This document shows, piece after piece, positions 1-10,901 of a stretch of 64,000 bases of DNA (positions within the stretch are counted from its first letter, which is position 1; the number at the start of each line of letters is the position of its first letter). The notes under the pieces were generated by a model. It saw only the letters and a list, made by a program, of their open reading frames with translations, searched no databases and was not told the origin of the DNA. The translations under genes and the position numbers were made by a program. The DNA comes from Hyphodiscus hymeniophilus (lineage: Eukaryota; Ascomycota; Leotiomycetes; Helotiales; Hyphodiscaceae), in assembly GCA_016508695.1 (NCBI GenBank), contig VNKQ01000006.1, positions 1,054,001 to 1,118,000 of the forward strand. The letters run 5' to 3'.

Positions 1-829
1 ATTAATACTTAGTAATAATATAAGCTTACGATTACTTTTAATTAAACTTAAGAATTATATAATACTAGTAAAAAGAACCTTTATAGCTATAGCTTAATAA
101 ACCTACTAAAAAGTCTTAAAAGAAAGTTAAAAAAGCTTAACTAATTGCTTTAAGTAGTTTTTAAAGTAAGAGAATATATTAACTATTACTTGCGTATATA
201 AACTTTTAAATATCGAGCTAAGCTACCTCTTAGTTACTAATTTCTTAAAAGTAATTAAAAAAATACTCTTAGAGTTTACTTGCAATTAAATAAGTAAGGT
301 AATTATAACTTAAGAAATAAAAGAGGCAATTATTAATATTAATATCTTAAGACGACTTTTCCTAGCTTACTTATATAAGTAATTACTAGATATAAAATTA
401 GTAAAATCTCGTTTAGTAATAACTACTCTTAGAAGTTCCTTAAGATAAGATCGATTACTAAGTCCCTCTAAATATAATTATTTATACCTTTTAAGAGGTA
501 AAAAGCATTCTTAAAAACTAAAGTCTTATAAATACCTAAAAGTAATAATTATTAGGATAATTAATTATAAGTTTAGAACTAAGCTTAGTAATCCTAAAAA
601 AAATAAAATTAAAAATCGAGTAAAAAGTAGCTATTAAAAATAACTAATCGAAAAGAAAAAGTAAAAGCAATATCTTAATAAGATACTAAACTCGAAGAAA
701 TAATAAGGTAAGTACTTAAATAGAATTAACTATACGATTATTAATTTAGACTTACTTAAAAAAGTAAGTTATAAGATTTATTCGACCTTTAATTTTCTAA
801 AGAAATACTTACTTTCTAATAATATACTC

Positions 830-3800
830 TTTAATAATTGCGGATTAATATACTTAGTTAATACTAAAGACTTACTTAAGCCTAATTCCTTTATTCTTTC
901 GATTAATAGTAATATAATCGAAGTTAGTTTAAATACTTTCCTAATTATTAGAAAAGGTACTCGAGTAATTACTAATTAAAAATCTTTTTAATAAGCTAAA
1001 AGGACCTTATATATTTAATCTTACTCTTTCGGATATAGTTATAATTAATAGTTTTTATATAAATATTATTTTAAAAGCTTAAATACTTAAGGTAAGGGTT
1101 TAATTTTATAGTCTTAATTGTTTATTAAAATATAAGAGTATTAATTTTAATATTACTATATTTAGTATAAAATATAAATTTAATCTAGTTTTCCTTAAAT
1201 ATAAGTTACTTACTTCTTACTTAAGTTCTCTCCTTATAATTCTAATACGTATAAGACTAGTAATAATATACTTAATAATTAAATAATAACTAAAGAAGTC
1301 GTTTAAACAATTAAGAGATTACTTAAAACCCTAGAGCGATTTAGTTAAGCTTTAGTATTAACAAGTAAAATACCTTAGACTAAAGGTCCTTAAGTTACTT
1401 ATAAAAGCGGCTAAGAATATAATTATTAAGGGAATACTAATTATATATTATAAAGCTTATACTCTTATATTAGCTAAGAAGCAAATCTCCCACTAAGTAT
1501 TATACTTTAAATTGTTAAGACCGTTTTAAAGAATTTTTTAGAATCTCTTTAATTTCCTTAAAGTATATAATAGTATTAGCTAAATTCTATTAATTAAAAA
1601 CGAGTTTAGTAGAAAATACTAGAGATTTATACTTATAAAGAAACGCGGGATTATAGTTATAGACTCGATCTCTTATTTTAATATATAAGTAAAACGCTAA
1701 TTTAGACTATCGATTTATAAGATTAAGAGTAATTAAGATACTTTAATAATCTCTTCTTTTAGTATAATAGATTTTAAGTAATAGGCCGATATAAAAGGAA
1801 TCGATATAAAATTAGTATTAGCTTATATTTATAAGTCTATTAGTACGATCGAGAAAGCTAAGAAAAATATAATCGAGAAATCGATTAGAATAAGACTTAC
1901 TACTAATCTCCCGGAAAACCTTTAGCCGGAGATATATAGAGTAACAATTTACCTATATACTATTCTTTCTTCTAAAGCTTATAAGTAACGCTTACTAAAC
2001 GAAGTCCTATACTTATAGTTTCGGAACTATTTTAAGTAATATAATTAAGCGCTTATACAATAAGTAATAACTAATCTTAGACTTAATTAAAATAGGGTTT
2101 ATACTTATAGCGCTTAAGTATACGCTTTAAAAAAAGAATAATAAAAAGATAAAAATAAAAGAGTATTTAAAGTACTTCTCCGAGCGTATATTAGATACCT
2201 AGTTAAATATATCGCGTCTAATATATATAGGATTTAAGTGCCTTAACTTAAAAGAGTAATTATTATAAGGGATATAACCTTTAATAAAACCAAATTTTAT
2301 ATTCCCAATTAAGAGATATAAGAGTAATAGCCCTTAATAAGCGCTAAAGCTACTATTTCTCTAATCGAAAAATATAGAATTTAAGACGCTACTAATAGAA
2401 TTATTAAATATCTTCTTATAAACGAGATACTCTCTTTTAAAAGAAAAGTTATAACTATACTAAAAGATTTTATACGCAAGATTTTAGGGAGTAAGCTTTC
2501 GAGTAAAGACGACGAGAATTAAAACTTAGAGGTAAGTAAAGAAATTAGACTTTTAACTCTTAAACAAATACTTAAGCTAATAAACTTATAAATAGGAACT
2601 AAGAGAAGTAATAATAATTATTTATTTAAAAGAATACTTATAGTTAGTAATTATATTAATAGCGAGTTAAATAAGAATATAATTACTCGAGGATTAGCTT
2701 AGTTATTAAACAAGTACCCGAGTATAAGTAAACGATTAATCTCTTAAATAATTATATACTAATTTAGGGAATTACTTAGCCTAACGCAAGGCGAATTTGG
2801 CTCTAGCGATTATAAAATAGCTATAAGTAATAGTCTTTTAATAACAAAGAGTAGCCTTTTAAGTAATACTCTAATAATAAGAGTTTTAAATTATAAGATA
2901 TACTAATCGAGTAAATTAAAACAATAAATATAAAAAAATTAATAGCTTAAGCCACAAATTATCTTTAAAGAAAATCTAAATAAGAACGAACTAAATATAT
3001 TATATATTACTTTAATATATACCTCGATTTTAAAATTAAGCTAAGAGTAGTATAATAAGTTCTTATTAATATTTTAAAAGGACTTAAGTTACAAAAAACA
3101 AGTTTAGATAATATATATAATAATCTTTACTTTTGTTTTAGTAAATAATACTTCGAGAGAAAAGATACTTTTAGCTTTAAAAAGAGTCTACTAAAAAGAT
3201 CTTTTAAAGGCATTAAAGTTATAAAGTAATCTTAAGACATATAAATATAGCGATTACTTTATTTAAGATATAAGATTAGAAATTAGAAATCTAAAGCTAA
3301 AAAACTATTAAAGATAAATTAAAGCAAGCTTAGTTAATTTAAAAGCTATTCTTTTAAAATAAGTCTTTACTTATAAAATAGACTTAAACGGTTTTGTAAT
3401 TTACTATAAGTCTCGGATTATTATTTATAATAACCTTTAAGAAAAAGATTTAATTATTTTTATATATATTATTATACTCGCTACTCGTTTATTTCGAGTA
3501 GTTATAATTATTATAGCTTACTTTAATCTTAAAATTAAGTAATATAATATTATTAATACTTTTATTAATATTTTATAAAATAATAAAAGAGTACGGGTAA
3601 TATACTAGCTCTTTTTAGGCTTTAAGAAAGTAGGGTTTTATATAGAGATTAACTAAGCTTTATATAACTTGCGAGACTCTCTAGCTCTTTAGTATTAAGA
3701 CTTCTCTTTAACAATTAAGTCTCTCAGGTTAATTTAAAGTAAGGAAGAGCCGTGCCTCTTTTATAACCCTACTTAATAGATCTTTATAATCTTTTATATA

Positions 3801-5030
3801 AATAATATACTAATCTTATATTATAAAAGAAATAAGTAAAAGGTATATAAGTTTACTAAAAAGCTAAAGAAGTCGTATAAGCTTTAGGACTTAAGAGATA
3901 TTTAATAGTTTTTAAGTATTTATATAATTAGAGTCTAGAGATTAAAATAACAAAATAATCTCTTTACTTTATAATACTTATATTAAAAAGATTACTCGAA
4001 AGTTTAATTTAGCTAAATAAAAATATCCGTTTATATTACTCTTAAGAACTAAGCTTATTAAAAACCTAAAGATAATAATACTAAGCTTTATTAAGGTATA
4101 TTAAGAAAAAGTAAGATTAGTTCTTTATATTATAATTATAATTAAAATAAACGTTGTCTTTACGACTTCTTAGCTCTCTTAATTCTTAATAAACCCTAGT
4201 ATATAATATATAAAAGTAATTAATTAAGTAATTAAATATCTTTAGAGAACTCGTTATCTTACTATTTAATATAAAGAAAGCTTAGAAAGCTAGTTACTAA
4301 TCGTATTAAACGTATTATTTATAAATAATATTAAAACTTAGCGATTATCTTATAGATATATAATATTCTTATTTAGAGGACTTATTACTTAGAAAATAAC
4401 TCGATAGTTAATAGTATTAACGTTTACTACTTAAGTAAAGCTCTTAAGAGTAAAGTATATAGCTAAGTATTATGTAGATAATTGGTCTAATATTTGAGAA
4501 GAAAGGGTTTGTAAGAAAAGACTACTCGAATAAGCGTATATTAAGTATTATCTAGTCTAAAGAAAGAAGAAGAAGAAGTAAGTCTTCTCTTAGGTATTAA
4601 ATTACTCTCGTAGAGCTTAGCGAAATAAGTGCTTAGATAGAGCTTAAGTAATCACATAACGTAACTAAATATTTAACGAGTGTAATTAGATATTCTATAA
4701 TCACAAGATTAGTTGAGCCTCAATTTTGTGACACTAAGGAAACAATAGTATTATAACGATTTTTTAAGGAGATTAAACTCTCGCTTAAAGACTTTTAGAT
4801 AATCTTTTATAATAATTAATAAATAATTAGACTAATTGTAAGGGAGAATAAGAGAATTACAACTAAGTTATAATATATAGATATTCAAAATATATAACTT
4901 TACTAAGAGTATAAATTTAGAACGTTTAAAGTAATATACTTACCGACTAGTAAAATACTAGTAAATAAGCTTACTAAGAATTTCCCTAGATATAAGTTTA
5001 AATATTTCCGAGCTTTATTAAATTTATAAG
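830..5030 (+). mobile_element. Ty1/copia retrotransposon remnant (PR-INT-RT-RH)
   Basis: Reading through stops, copia polyprotein landmarks occur in the proper order on the plus strand. A protease-like segment lies near 830-970. An integrase C-terminal part lies at about 1880-2350 and contains YLVKYIASNIYRI, the usual end of the copia integrase core. Reverse transcriptase covers about 3300-4250, with the catalytic YVDD-type box near 3795-3812 now reading YINN. RNase H and the tail are at about 4260-5030, with the typical LPTSK...NKLTKNFPR ending near 4940-5000. A solo LTR interrupts the RNase H part at 4468-4733. The element is dead. Flanking LTRs of this element itself could not be delimited, and the family assignment rests on motif order. 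Confidence 0.75.
4468..4733 (+). repeat. Solo LTR nested in copia RNase H
   Basis: This 266-base unit interrupts the RNase H reading frame of the copia remnant, which resumes immediately after it. The unit is bordered by the 5-base direct repeat CTAAG (4463-4467 and 4734-4738), the target duplication size expected of an LTR element. It ends in TGACA and begins TATTA, plausibly a RIP-altered TGTTA. An inverted copy of exactly the same length lies at 7284-7549. No internal retrotransposon sequence is attached, so it is read as a solo LTR left by recombination. Confidence 0.7.
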
Positions 5031-7283
5031 ATATACGTAAAAAGATTAAAGATCTTAGGAAAGTATAAGATTTAAAGTATTAATTATATAGAAGTATCGA
5101 TTAATTAGCGTTTAGTAAATAGATATTAGATAGATTTCTAAGGATTAGACTAGGCATTTAATTAATATAATTAAGGATTAAAGATTAGTAATTAAATATC
5201 TTTTAGATATTAATAGAATCTATTAAGATTCTAACTAAATATTACTAGGATTAGATAGATTAATAGTATATTTAGTAAGATACTAGTAGGACTATTATAA
5301 AATTTTATATAGATATTAGTAAGATTAACTAAAAGAATTAAGTAAAGTTTTCTATACTTTAAAGCTATAATATAATAAGATAATATAATTAATAATTATA
5401 TATTTTATTTATAAGTTATTTATTTTATAATTAAGGGAATTTAGTAAATTAATACTTATTCGGGTATTATCGCTAAGTTACTTTAATATAAAAAAAAGAA
5501 AAACAAAAATATATTACAAAAGACTACTTAGTATTTCCTTAGATTACTAATAGATTATTCGCTACCTTAACTACTTAGACTATATATAGTATTTATATAA
5601 GTAGTAAAGGCTTGAGTAAGTATTTCTTACTTACTAGTCTTTAAACTAATAAAACTAGAAGGAAGAGTTCTAGTACGACGAGGAGTAGGACCTTAATTAT
5701 TATTATTATTCTTATATTAATAAGTACTAATTCCCGGAGCGTAATTAATAGGATTAATAAAATTATTAATCTTTAGTATAGTCTAAATAATAATCTTTAA
5801 TTACTTTATTTTTTATATAAGGATTAGTATTAATTAAATAAAAACTCTATATTTAATATACTTTTCGATTAAAACTCTAGCTAGCTTCCCGATAATAATA
5901 CTTAATTTAAAATAGCTAAGTATATAAAAGAATACTAGTAAGAATCGGAACGTAAGAATATATATAGTATTAGTAGTACTAATTACTATATAATATAGCG
6001 GAATTCTTAAAGTAACAATTATTAGATTTTCTAGCTATTAGAAAAGATAAATAACTAAAGTAAGGCTAATCTCACTAAGTATTAAGACTATAAGTAAGAC
6101 TATAAGAACGACAAAAAGGAGTATCTAGAATATAATCGTCTAGAATATAATTATTTATAATAAAAGAATGAAGACTAAGGCGAGTAATCTAATTATATAA
6201 GTAGCGAATAAGACTACTAACTATCCGGACGAGTAATAGAAATAAGAGTTAATATAAGTAGTAAGTATAAAAGCTAGCGATAGCAATTGCGCAACTTAAT
6301 AAGAGATAAGATTAAATTGTCTTTATCTTCTTTATCTTTATCTTCTTTATCTTTATTTTCTCTAGCTTCGTCTTCCTTATCTTCTTCTTCTCTATTATTA
6401 TTATTATTATTATTGCGATTATTATTATTATTACGATTATTAATAGGAGAAGGGGAAAATCGGAAGGGATTATTAGATTCGGTAGTAAAAGGATTAATAA
6501 GTGTCTCTACTTACTCTTCTTTAAAGCCTTATATATTAAAGAGATTAGCTATACTAATTATCGAATATAAAGTAATAATTAGATAAAGTTAAGAATTAAA
6601 CCTAGAATTTAAACGAAGGTAATTAACTACTTAAGCTTTTACTTATATTATTACTTAAGGTATTACTTATATTAATAATTAATAAGAAGATAGAAGAGCT
6701 ATTAATAGAATAGTAATAATATACTATTATAGTAATATTAAAAGTTAACGTTATTATTTATTATTATTATTAAAAGTTAAAAGGTCGCGAGATTGCGATT
6801 TTATATTTATAGCCTAATTAGCTATACGCCTACTAGTGCGGTTAAAAGTATATTAAGTCACTAGATTAATTAAAGTAGCTATAGAGATTAGATAACGTAC
6901 AAAGTTTGTGCTATTTATATTATTTGTATTATTTGTACTATTTGTAAGGCTAAGAGATAAAAGAGATATTAGTTAAAATTAATTATAATACTAGTTACTA
7001 CTAAGTATAAGATCTTTAATTAAATTAATTACATTAAGTAATCAAACAAAGTAAACGCTAATATTTATAAATTAAAATCTATATATATATAGAGTATAGG
7101 GAACTTACTTATAAGCTATATAAGTAAATATACGCTATATCCTATAATTGACTTCGAATACGAGTATATATTTTAATATATCAAATTAAAGTTATTCGAG
7201 GAATATAAGGGATTAGGGATTATAAAACAATAGTTATTATAAAATAAAAGGTCTTTAGACTTCTTTATAACAACTAGGGGGTA

Positions 7284-7549
7284 TATTATAAAATTAAGGC
7301 TTAATTAATCTTATAATTATAGAATATCTAATTATACTCGTTAAATATCTAATTACATTATATAATTACTTAAGCTTTATTTAAGTACTTATTTCGCTAA
7401 GCTTTACAAGAGTAATTTAATACTTAAGAAAAGACTTACTTCTTCTTCTTGTTTCTTTAAACTAGATAATACTTAATATATACTTACTCGAGTAGTCTTT
7501 TCTTATAAACCCTTTCTCTTTAAAGATTAAACTAATAATTTACGCAATA
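7284..7549 (-). repeat. Second copy of the solo LTR, inverted
   Basis: This stretch is the reverse complement of 4468-4733 over the same 266 bases. Most differences are of the G/A or C/T kind expected from RIP acting separately on two copies. No matching 5-base flanks were found (GGGTA on the left, CCTTT on the right), so it may be one end of a rearranged element and not a clean solo LTR. Confidence 0.65.
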
Positions 7550-7589
7550 CCTTTATTATAATAACTATTAAGAGCGCTTTTAAGAAGGC

Positions 7590-8340
7590 AAGATTATAAA
7601 GACTATAATAAAAACAAGTCGAAAGAAACCTTAATCGATTTAAAAAAAAGACTATAAGAGATAATATAAAAGAGATTAAGAACCTTAATTAAAAACCTAT
7701 TTCTTACTTTTCTCGAACCCCTTAAACTACGCACTAAGTCGAGCGACACCTTAATAATATAGCTCCAAAATTATTAGATCTTATAAGTTTACTTACTTAA
7801 TAGTAATAGTAATCGTTTTATAAAAGTACTAAAAAAGTAATTAATAAGGTTATAGTAATTCGAGCTAAGAATAAGATACTCTTTAATTGTCTTTATAAGA
7901 TTATAAAGCAAAAGACTTAGAGTCGTTAACGACTCTAAAAGGGCGGTATACTCTTTATAAAAGATATATAAAAGCTAATCGATAAGAAGAAGAAAGATAC
8001 TACTAATAAAGAGAAGAAAATAATCGAAACTATATACTAAAAGGCAATAAACGCAAAGAAGGCTTAAAGGTATATAAAAAATATAACTATGCGTAAGTAA
8101 GATTAATTTTGAAAACAATAACTTAAATCGATTTTACTTAACAACGTTATATTATTTCCTACTTATATTCTTATTCCTAACCCTAAGGTAATCGAGAAAG
8201 TACGATTAAACGCTTAATTACCTAGCTTACAACTCGATACACAACTTAAAAGATATATAGAGTTAAAGTTAAAAAAAGAGAGACAAAAAAAAGAAAACAA
8301 TTAGTTCGAAATTATACTCGAATTATATAAACTTACGTTG
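7590..8340 (+). mobile_element. pogo/Tan1-like transposase C-terminal remnant
   Basis: Read through stops, the plus strand resembles the C-terminal tail of fungal DDE superfamily (pogo/Tan1) transposases. There is a leucine- and lysine-rich stretch, then a basic run followed by KGGIL...KDI (near 7935-7965), corresponding to the RKRIQKGGxL segment of that family, then a long charged helix. The catalytic DDE part is not seen upstream, so this is a truncated, RIP-damaged relic. Assignment is by remembered family pattern only. Confidence 0.4.
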
Positions 8341-8734
8341 TTAATACGACTAATATTATAAGGTAATAATTTCGTACTATTTAGTAGTTTTAGTAATAAA
8401 AAAGACGTTATTATAAAGTAAGAATTAAATACGAATTTAAATAGTTCGAATATTTAATATACTTTATAAGTCTTACTTATCGATTTAGATTAATAGGTAG
8501 AATTTCGTATACTCTTTAGATACTCAAAATACTATAATTTTAGTGCGAATTAAGTGATTTTTAGTATCCGTAGTTTGCGGCCCATTTTGAATACCGGCCC
8601 ATTTTACTTTCCCCGACTACCTAGGAACGACGGCAGAGAGGCCCGTAAGCGAGTCGACGATTAGGCCTCAGTCAGCATCACTGCGCTCAACACCGACAAA
8701 CCCGTCACCATACAACACCACTGTCGAAGCCAAA

Positions 8735-9490
8735 ATGGCACACATATCAGGCGTCGGCGCATTTTTCATAATCATCGTCTTCCTCCTCGTTATCAGCATT
8801 GCAGGCTGGGTAATCTACACGCACCTCCGCGCCAGAAGATTAGGCCTACCCCAGCCAACCCTCGCAGCCTACAATCCTTTCAACAGGAATAACTCCTCTT
8901 CACAACGATACGGCGCACCGGGCCCCGCTCCTGGTGGAATCGTCGGATGGTTCAATGACAAGCTTCGCGTGTTCAAGAGCCGCAATGATCGATCCGCAGG
9001 TGGTGCGTATGAGGAGCCTCTGAGCAGCAGTGTGAGGGGACGGGCTTCGAACAGGGGGTTCGGACCATTGGATCCAGATGAGGCTTGGGATGCGCGCGTT
9101 GGTACAGAGGCCGATGCTTACGGGCCGGGAGGATATTATGAGGAGCAGGAGTTGGGCCTGCATGGTTCGACCAATTTGGCTCCTGCGCCTGGAATGGCTC
9201 CACCGGGTTATGGAGTTGAGGGAAGGGGAAGGAGTTTGAGCCGCGAGCCGGAGCCATATATTGGGGGGACGCAAGCGGGATTGGATAGGAGATATGACGA
9301 GGAAATGGGAAGGAAACCTACGACAAACCCATTCGACGATACGGCAGCTGAGCCAAGCAATGTCAGTCTGCGTGGTGTAAGTCCAAGACCGGTCTTGGAT
9401 ACATCGAATAAGGGGCATACGAAGGGCCAGGCCAGCACCGGAGATAGCCCTACTGAAAGGAGGTCGATGTTTAGGGAGGACGTAGGATGA
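8735..9490 (+). CDS. Conserved fungal single-pass membrane protein
   Basis: Single-exon gene of 251 aa. Residues about 9-28 form a strong hydrophobic segment followed by a basic stretch (HLRARR), which predicts one N-terminal transmembrane anchor with a cytosolic tail. The tail is Gly/Ser/Pro-rich and disordered, with the recognisable blocks PAPGGIVGWFNDK and RGFGPLDPDEAWDARVG. I recall these as conserved in an ascomycete family often named acid phosphatase-like, although no phosphatase motif is visible. The start is the first ATG after the compositional boundary, about 160 bases from the AT-rich block, so the promoter must be short. Function unknown. A longer open frame on the opposite strand is a shadow. 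Confidence 0.8.
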   Translation: MAHISGVGAFFIIIVFLLVISIAGWVIYTHLRARRLGLPQPTLAAYNPFNRNNSSSQRYGAPGPAPGGIVGWFNDKLRVFKSRNDRSAGGAYEEPLSSSVRGRASNRGFGPLDPDEAWDARVGTEADAYGPGGYYEEQELGLHGSTNLAPAPGMAPPGYGVEGRGRSLSREPEPYIGGTQAGLDRRYDEEMGRKPTTNPFDDTAAEPSNVSLRGVSPRPVLDTSNKGHTKGQASTGDSPTERRSMFREDVG

Positions 9491-9952
9491 TAATGGACAC
9501 ACGGGGTTTGGCGAAAACGGTGGATGGCTTCTTGGATCTTTTTTTTCTTTGTGTGTAATACAATCTTTCAAAAGCCCCCAGATATTGCTGGACCTGTAGC
9601 TTTTTAAAGTACTGTAATGGCTCTGGACTCCCCGTAACAGGAATGGAGCAATGATATCACATCCATTCCACATGTCTCAGCCGTGTGTCAATCGTGGCTG
9701 CAGAAGTCCAAGCTCCAAGAACACTGATGACCCCTATTGAAGCATTGGCGATCTTTACTTTATTAACGAATAAGTTTACAGTGAGCAATCGATCAATCTT
9801 TTAATCAAGGGCCATGAACGCCCAGCCAACAGTGCACGTGTGATAAGATAGCCAAAACTGGGATTTCCTGGCTATCATCGCGACCCCACCACCAACTTTC
9901 TCTCCTCTTCAACATACCCCACCAACACAGTAACAACCTCGATTGACAAGGA
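9491..9952. other. Intergenic: terminator and short promoter
   Basis: Contains T-rich 3' sequence of the upstream gene near 9538-9550 and the leader of the next gene. No further gene seen. Confidence 0.5.
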
Positions 9953-10901
9953 ATGGCCGAAATAAACCTCCAAGAGATCCATGATCTCCTAATAAGCATA
10001 GCCCATGAAGCGGGCCGAATGCAAATGTCCGCAACGCCATCATATCTCGACTCTGGCACAAAAAAGAACTGTACCTCTTCCCCAGCTCCTCCCTTCACCA
10101 CACCCACTCAGTAGCTGATAATGCCCAGCGGCCGACCTTGTAACGGAAACCGATCAGGCCGTGGAGCTCATGGTTAGCACAAAGCTGCGCACTGCCTATC
10201 CCTCCTACTCTTTCATCGGCGAAGAAACATACGCACCAGGGCAAACGCTCACCGACGCTCCAACATTCATCGTAGATCCCATCGACGGCACGACGAATTT
10301 CGTGCACGCTTTCCCTGCCTTCTGCATATCCCTCGGTTTCGTCGTCAAGAAAGCGCCTTCCGTGGGCGTCATATACAACCCATATTTGGATGAGATGTAT
10401 ACTGCCATAAAAGGGAAGGGCGCGTTCTTAAGTCGCGGAGGGGAAGAGAACATTAGGCTGCCGTTGAAGAAGAACCCGGAGCCATTGAAGGATCTGAGTA
10501 CGTGCCTTATTGGCGCCGAGTGGGGGAGTGACAGGAGTGGAGGGAACTTCGAGCTGAAGTGCAAAGTATTCGCCAAGCTTGCCGCGAGTAAAGAAGATGG
10601 TGGTGCTATGGTTCATAGTATACGTTGTATGGGATCTGCTGCTCTCAACCTGGCGGCTGTGGCTGCGGGACAGCAGGATGTGTTCTGGGAAGGCGGGTGT
10701 TGGGCATGGGACGTTGCTGCCGGCTGGTGTATATTGAGTGAGGCGGGCGGCATAATGGCGAGTGGGAACCCCGGCGATTGGGATCCAAAGATTGATGGGA
10801 GGAAGTATTTGGCTGTTAGAGGGGCGCCGAGTGGGCAAAAAGAGATCGTGGAGGAGATATGGGGGATTATTGGGGAGGGAAGGTTGGAATATGAGAGTTA
10901 G
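9953..10901 (+). CDS. Inositol monophosphatase family protein
   Basis: Two exons, 9953-10070 and 10129-10901, give 296 aa, the usual length of the family. The 58-base intron has a CTGAT branch site and CAG end and restores frame exactly. Inositol monophosphatases hydrolyse myo-inositol 1-phosphate to free inositol using Mg2+. Visible metal-binding signatures are GEE at about residues 70-72, DPIDGT at 89-94 (motif A) and WDVAAG at about 233-238 (motif B), all intact, so the protein should be active. Fungal paralogues include the quinate-cluster protein (qutG/qa-x), but no quinate genes are nearby, so a general inositol phosphatase role is the simpler reading. Confidence 0.9.

Larger units (their letters stand above)
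1..8575. repeat. AT-rich, RIP-degraded repeat block
   Basis: The block is overwhelmingly A and T, rich in TA steps, and stop codons interrupt every frame. It ends abruptly near 8575, where ordinary gene-bearing composition starts. Copia-like polyprotein traces lie at about 830-5030, a solo LTR at 4468-4733, its inverted copy at 7284-7549, and a pogo/Tan1-like transposase tail at about 7590-8340. Changes such as Asp to Asn and Gln or Trp to stop in otherwise recognisable motifs are those expected from C-to-T change on both strands, the RIP signature. About 5040-7280 holds no recognisable coding sequence. The only open frame there (6287-6586) is a Ser/Leu low-complexity stretch. Confidence 0.85.

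Noticed and set aside
6287..6586. 99-codon open frame in the AT-rich block
   Set aside because: Ser/Leu low-complexity translation of short repeats inside RIP-mutated DNA; no domain and no gene context.
8900..9673. Long minus-strand open frame opposite the first gene
   Set aside because: Antisense shadow of the membrane protein gene, without domain or promoter logic.
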